The notes below the pieces were generated by a model. The model ran no database searches. It saw only the letters and a list, made by a program, of their open reading frames with translations, and was not told where the DNA came from. Positions 57,489-64,000 of a stretch of 64,000 nt of DNA are shown one piece after another. Source of the stretch: Owenia fusiformis (Eukaryota; Annelida; Polychaeta; Sabellida; Oweniidae); contig CAIIXF020000012.1 in the NCBI GenBank assembly GCA_903813345.2, positions 21,836,184 to 21,900,183 of the forward strand, written 5' to 3'. Positions within the stretch are counted from its first letter, which is position 1. Every line of letters begins with the position of its first letter. The translations under genes were made by a program, and so were the position numbers.

Positions 57489-60400
57489 AGACCACATGTG
57501 AAAATAATGAAACATGGCTTCATGGTACATCTGTACATTAAGTGAAATCAAGGCAGTCCTCTTTTAGTGTATTTCTAAGAAAAAATGTTTGCCAAACATA
57601 CATGTGCCAACAATGGGATTAGAATCCCAACAATTGAAAAATGTGTCGTTGTGAAATAACTGTACTGAACCAGAGAGCAAAATCATCAAATGGTAGAACT
57701 GATTATGTGTTACAGTACCTTTAACAAGATGGTATGTAGATATAAATGCTGCAGATAGGTAGCACAAATTGCACATTCTCTGTGGTTTTCCTTTTGTGTT
57801 TCTTTTTGTTCTCTCCAAGGCAAAAGTATGTAGATCACAAATGCTGCAGGTAGGTAGCACAAATTGTAGATTCTCTGTGGTTTTCCCTTTGTGGTTCTTT
57901 CTGTTCTCTCCAAGGCAAGAGGACTGCACCTGAAAGTACATTTAAGGAAAAGATCAGCGATGGTTCAATTAAAAAGAAAGAAACCCCGAAACTAAGCCCA
58001 CGATTTTAACATGAAAACCCAAAAGAAAAGACCCTTCAATCTACAACTGTAGCTAAAATGAACACAAGACTTCAGACCTTCAAAATTAAGATCTGGAGTA
58101 GTACTTGAAGTCAACTTTAAAATTGAATCATTACTGAGTAAGTACTGGTCAACGAAATACAATACAATACAAAACAAAACAATACAAAACTATACAATAC
58201 AATACAATACAATACAATACAATACTAAGCACTAGATCCATGATCTTGGTCATCTGGTTCGTTGCTTGTCTGGTTCGTTGCTTGTCTGGTTCGTTGCTTG
58301 TCTGGTTCGTTGGTTGTTTGGTTCGTTGGATGGAGTGTTGATTAGTTTGTTGATTAATTAGTTAGTTGGTTGGTTAGTTTTAACCTATTGGGTGGTCTGG
58401 TGGTTGTCTGGTTGGTTAGTTGGTTGGTTAGTAAGTAAGTTAGTTAATACATTAAGCCTATTGGGTCATTGGTTGGTCGGTTGGATGTTCGGTAAGTTGG
58501 TTGGTTGGTTGTCTGGTTGGTTGTCTGGTTGTTTGACTTCCCCCCAAGAAAAACTAGAATAGTACTGGGAGCAGCCCCCTGCTAATGGGATGCAACTGAT
58601 TGCAAAAGATAAAAACTGGTCAAAAGCGACATCTACAGTAAGTCCTTGAAACTCAACCTAGTCTCCTAATGGAGACAAATGAGATTTCAACAGGACTGTC
58701 TTTCTGCAGAAAAACTGAAAAACTACTGGGAGTTCCCCCCCCCCTGCTAATGGGATGCAACTGATTGCAAGAGATAATACTGGTCAAAATGCGACATCTA
58801 CTGTAAGTCCTTGAAACTCAACCTAGTCCCCTAATGGAGACAAATGTGATTTCAACAGGACTGTCTTTCCGCAGGAAAACTGGAAGAGTACTGGGAGTCC
58901 CCCCCCTGCTAATGGGATGCAACTGATTGCAAGAGATGAAAACTGGTCAAAAGCGACATCTACAGTAAGTCCTTGAAACTCAACCTAGTCCCCTAATGGA
59001 GACAAATGTGATTTCAACAGGACTATCTTTCCGCAGGAAAACTGGAAGAGTACTGGGAGTCCCCCCCCTGCTAATGGGATGCAATTGATTGCAAGAGATA
59101 AAAACTGGTCAGAGCGACATGTACGGTAGGTCCTTGAAACTCAACCTAGTCCCCTAATGGAGACAAATGTGATTTCAACAGGACCGTCCTTCCGCACGAA
59201 AACTGGAATAGTACTGGGAGTTCCCCCCCCCCCCTGCTAATGGGATGCAACTGATTGCAAGAGATGAAAACTGGTCAAAAGCGACATCTACGGTAAGTCC
59301 TTGAAACTCAACCTAGTCCCCTAATGGAGACAAATGTGATTTCAACAGGACTGTCTTTCCGCAGGAAAACTGGAAGAGTACTGGGAGTCCCCCCCCCCCT
59401 GCTAATGGGATGCAATTGATTGCAAGAGATAAAAACTGGTCAGAGCGACATGTACGGTAGGTCCTTGAAACTCAACCTAGTCCCCTAATGGAGACAAATG
59501 TGATTTCAACAGGACTGTCATTCCGCAGGAAAACTGGAATAGTACTTGGAGTTCCCCCCCCTTCTAATGGGATGCAACTGATTGCAAGAGATAAAACTGG
59601 TCAAAATGCGACATCTACTGTAAGTCCTGGAAACTTGACCTAGTCCCCTCGTGGAAAAAATGTGATTCCAACAGGACCGTCTTTTCGCAGGGACTTCACC
59701 ATCTGTGCTACAAATAGATAAAACATGTTGTAGTAGTTGTTATTTTACATAAAACTTTACATAAAAACTTTAAATAAAACTTTACACTATACTTTACACT
59801 ACACTACTAAAAATTTACAGAATATTACAAAAGATAAAATTTATTTCTCCCAATTTGATATAAACCTGTAGACTTCCATATTTTTGATTTTGAAACATGA
59901 ACTCTATCCCCCCGGAAACCCAACCACCCCCCTCCCATTTTACCTTAGAGTCCAAGTTTCTCCACCAAAAATATGGGTCGGCCAACAAAAGTCCACAAGT
60001 AAATATCAAACTGGGAGGCGCCCCCCATCCCTATGCAAAACCAGAAAGGAATACTTAACTTAGGTAGCAGGAACGCAGGAACGCAGCTGTTGTCTCGGTT
60101 GTGTCGTTGGTCATCGGGCTCCTCATCTCCAAGCTGAAAGGGAACCTGAAAACAGAGGAACTAACCTGTTGTAATAATTGAATAGAAAAAAAATGTACTT
60201 ACTTTGGTGCTTTGGTGACAGGAACACGAACACCTCTCGCCCATGATACTGTTTACGTGGACCGGACCTGATGGCTCAAAGTTGTCGAAAGACTGATCCA
60301 GCTATCGCCCTAACTTGGTGTGTTTGCTGCATCTCTCTCATAGTTGTACCTGAAAGATACAAGATAAGAAAATGAAAAATACAAGGATGCAACTTGGTCG

Positions 60401-60588
60401 AGTCACTTCCAATACAAGCGGAGGAGGGAATGCAAAGACATTCCTTTCATTGACTCTAGTAAATCTGTCATAGCCTTATACCCCTCCTGGCTCAAGATTT
60501 ATATCATCAAGTCAACTAACTGCTTGGGCAGATGTAACTCTGTAGGAAGAATGGAATAGTTGAGCATATGTATATTCTTTAAGAACAC
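57489..60588. repeat. 3.10-kb tandem unit C (one subrepeat fewer)
   Basis: Same order, 3100 bp, seven subrepeats, and a 2-bp loss near 57825 in the exon-like block that shifts its frame. Confidence 0.93.
58560..59610. repeat. Nested ~164-bp subrepeats, unit C (seven copies)
   Basis: One copy fewer than in the other units, which accounts for nearly all of the 177-bp length difference of this 3.1-kb unit. Confidence 0.92.
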
Positions 60589-63500
60589 AGACCACATGTG
60601 AAAATAATGAAACATGGCTTCATGGTACATCTGTACATTAAGTGAAATCAAGGCAGTCCTCTTTTAGTGTATTTCTAAGAAAAAATGTTTGCCAAACATA
60701 CATGTGCCAACAATGGGATTAGAATCCCAAAAATTGAAAAATGTGTCGTTGTGGAATAACTGTACTGAACCAGAGAGCAAAATCATCAAATGATAGAACT
60801 GATTATGTGTTACAGTACCTTTAACAAGATGGTATGTAGATATAAATGCTGCAGATAGGTAGCACAAATTGCACATTCTCTGTGGTTTTCCTTTTGTGTT
60901 TCTTTATGTTCTCTCCAAGGCAAGAGGTATGTAGATCACAAATGCTGCAGGTAGGTAGCACAGATTGTAGATTCTCTGTGGTTTTCCCTTTGTGGTTCTT
61001 TCTGTTCTCTCCAAGGCAAGAGGACTGCACCTGAAAGTACATTTAAGGAAAAGGTCAGCGATGGTTCAATTAAAAAGAAAGAAACCCCGAAACTAAGCCC
61101 ACAATTTTAACATGAAAACCCAAAAGAAAAGACCCTTCAATCTACAACTGTAGCTAAAATGAACACAAGACTTCAGACCTTCAAAATTTAGATCTGGAGT
61201 AGTACTTGAAGTCAACTTTAAAATTGAATCATTACTGAGTAAGTACTGGTCAACGAAATACAATACAATACAAAACAAAACAATACAAAACTATACAATA
61301 CAATACAATACAATACAATACAATACTAAGCACTAGATCCATGATCTTGGTCATCTGGTTCGTTGCTTGTCTGGTTCATTGCTTGTCTGGTTCGTTGCTT
61401 GTCTGGTTCGTTGGTTGTTTGGTTCGTTGGATGGAGTGTTGATTAGTTTGTTGATTAATTAGTTAGTTGGTTGGTTAGTTTTAACCTATTGGGTGGTCTG
61501 GTGGTTGTCTGGTTGGTTAGTTGGTTGGTTAGTTGGTTGGTTAGTAAGTAAGTTAGTTAATAGATTAAGCCTATTGGGTCATTGGTTGGTCGGTTGGATG
61601 TTCGGTAAGTTGGTTGGTTGGTTGTCTGGTTGGTTGTCTGGTTGTTTGACTTCCCCCCAAGAAAAACTAGAATAGTACTGGGAGCAGCCCCCTGCTAATG
61701 GGATGCAACTGATTGCAAAAGATAAAAACTGGTCAAAAGCGACATCTACAGTAAGTCCTTGAAACTCAACCTAGTCTCCTAATGGAGACAAATGTGATTT
61801 CAACAGGACTGTCTTTCTGCAGAAAAACTGAAAAACTACTGGGAGTTCCCCCCCCCCTGCTAATGGGATGCAACTGATTGCAAGAGATAATACTGGTCAA
61901 AATGCGACATCTACTGTAAGTCCTTGAAACTCAACCTAGTCCCCTAATGGAGACAAATGTGATTTCAACAGGACTGTCTTTCTGCAGGAAAACTGGAAGA
62001 GTACTGGGAGTCCCCCCCCCCCCTGCTAATGGGATGCAATTGATTGCAAGAGATAAAAACTGGTCAGAGCGACATGTACGGTAGGTCCTTGAAACTCAAC
62101 CTAGTCCCCTAATGGAGACAAATGTGATTTCAACAGGACCGTCCTTCCGCACGAAAACTGGAATAGTACTGGGAGTCCCCCCCCTGCTAATGGGATGCAA
62201 CTGATTGCAAGAGATGAAAACTGGTCAAAAGCGACATCTACGGTAAGTCCTTGAAACTCAACCTAGTCCCCTAATGGAGACAAATGTGATTTCAACAGGA
62301 CTATCTTTCCGCAGGAAAACTGGAAGAGTACTGGGAGTCCCCCCCCCCTGCTAATGGGATGCAATTGATTGCAAGAGATAAAAACTGGTCAGAGCGACAT
62401 GTACGGTAGGTCCTTGAAACTCAACCTAGTCCCCTAATGGAGACAAATGTGATTTCAACAGGACCGTCCTTCCGCACGAAAACTGGAATAGTACTGGGAG
62501 TTCCCCCCCCCCTGCTAATGGGATGCAACTGATTGCAAGAGATGAAAACTGGTCAAAAGCGACATCTACGGTAAGTCCTTGAAACTCAACCTAGTCCCCT
62601 AATGGAGACAAATGTGATTTCAACAGGACTGTCTTTCCGCAGGAAAACTGGAAGAGTACTGGGAGTCCCCCCCCTGCTAATGGGATGCAATTGATTGCAA
62701 GAGATAAAAACTGGTCAGAGCGACATGTACGGTAGGTCCTTGAAACTCAATCTAGTCCCCTAATGGAGACAAATGTGATTTCAACAGGACTGTCATTCCG
62801 CAGGAAAACTGGAATAGTACTGGGAGTCCCCCCCCCCTTCTAATGGGATGCAACTGATTGCAAGAGATAAAACTGGTCAAAATGCGACATCTACTGTAAG
62901 TCCTGGAAACTTGACCTAGTCCCCTCGTGGAAAAAATGTGATTCCAACAGGACCGTCTTTTCGCAGGGACTTCACCATCTGTGCTACAAATAGATAAAAC
63001 ATGTTGTAGTAGTTGTTATTTTACATAAAACTTTACATAAAAAACTTTAAATAAAACTTTACACTATACTTTACACTACACTACTAAAAATATACAGAAT
63101 ATTACAAAAGATAAAATTTATTTCTCCCAATTTGATATAAACCAGTAGACTTCCATATTTTTGATTTTGAAACATGAACTCTATCCCCCCGGAAACCCAA
63201 CCACCCCCCTCCCATTTTACCTTAGAGTCCAAGTTTCTCCACCAAAAATATGGGTCGGCCAACAAAAGTCCACAAGTAAATATCAAACTGGGAGGCGCCC
63301 CCCATCCCTATGCAAAACCAGAAAGGAATACTTAACTTAGGTAGCAGGAACGCAGGAACGCAGCTGTTGTCTCGGTTGTGTCGTTGGTCATCGGGCTCCT
63401 CATCTCCAAGCTGAAAGGGAACCTGAAAACAGAGGAACTAACCTGTTGTAATAATTGAATAGAAAAAAAATGTACTTACTTTGGTGCTTTGGTGACAGGA

Positions 63501-63865
63501 ACACGAACACCTCTCGCCCATGATACTGTTTACGTGGACCGGACCTGATGGCTCAAAGTTGTCGAAAGACTGATCCAGCTATCGCCCTAACTTGGTGTGT
63601 TTGCTGCATCTCTCTCATAGTTGTACCTGAAAGATACAAGATAAGAAAATGAAAAATACAAGGATGCAACTTGGTCGAGTCACTTCCAATACAAGCGGAG
63701 GAGGGAATGCAAAGACATTCCTTTCATTGACTCTAGTAAATCTGTCATAGCCTTATACTCCTCCTGGCTCAAGATTTATATCATCAAGTCAACTAACTGC
63801 TTGGGCAGATGTAACTCTGTAGGAAGAATGGAATAGTTGAGCATATGTATATTCTTTAAGAACAC
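60589..63865. repeat. 3.28-kb tandem unit D
   Basis: Same order, 3277 bp, eight subrepeats. Confidence 0.93.
61670..62880. repeat. Nested ~164-bp subrepeats, unit D (eight copies)
   Basis: Same family and variant order as unit A. Confidence 0.92.
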
Positions 63866-64000
63866 AGACCACATGTGAAAATAATGAAACATGGCTTCAT
63901 GGTACATCTGTACATTAAGTGAAATCAAGGCAGTCCTCTTTTAGTGTATTTCTAAGAAAAAATGTTTGCCAAACATACATGTGCCAACAATGGGATTAGA
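63866..64000. repeat. Start of a further tandem unit
   Basis: The anchor and following sequence repeat again and run off the window, so the array continues. Confidence 0.9.

Overview
This window is from a multicellular animal genome, most likely a marine invertebrate. It has genes split by GT-AG introns, an ESS2-type nuclear protein, a neuromedin U/pyrokinin-type GPCR exon, a non-LTR retrotransposon, several mariner-like remnants and many short inverted-repeat elements in AT-rich DNA. The sequence alone does not let me name the species or phylum.

Layout. (1) About 1.2-15.8 kb, minus strand: a gene I assembled from splice signals. It encodes a small single-pass membrane protein with a very cysteine-rich tail (28 Cys in 116 residues). 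Its introns hold a nearly full-length LINE (2.9-6.1 kb), a broken mariner-type transposase split by a 2.6-kb insertion (7.65-11.0 kb), foldback elements and a ~162-bp tandem array. (2) 15.7-17.5 kb: a head-to-head region made of two nested inverted-repeat systems. One arm duplicates the putative first exon of the cysteine-rich gene. (3) 18.0-26.0 kb, plus strand: a complete nine-exon ESS2 (DGCR14/Es2) gene, 503 codons, with a 190-bp-arm hairpin in intron 1. (4) 31.4-32.0 kb, plus strand: one intact exon of a PRXamide-type GPCR covering TM3-TM5, with no partner exons visible. (5) 33.0-37.9 kb: a cluster of nested terminal-inverted-repeat elements, a LINE fragment and minisatellites. (6) 39.5-41.3 kb: a second, internally deleted LINE copy. 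(7) 43.1-44.1 kb: a mariner derivative with ~200-bp inverted repeats. (8) 48.4-64.0 kb: a tandem array of ~3.28-kb units running off the window. Each unit contains 7-8 nested ~164-bp subrepeats that carry splice-like signals, plus pentanucleotide and TTGG-type microsatellites.

The two well-supported host genes are divergent, with the inverted-repeat region and E-box/CRE-like sites between them. ESS2 acts in the nucleus with the spliceosome, the cysteine-rich protein is predicted to sit in a membrane, and the GPCR exon belongs to a neuropeptide receptor, so I see no shared pathway. Most of the remaining sequence is repeat-derived or shows nothing I can support.
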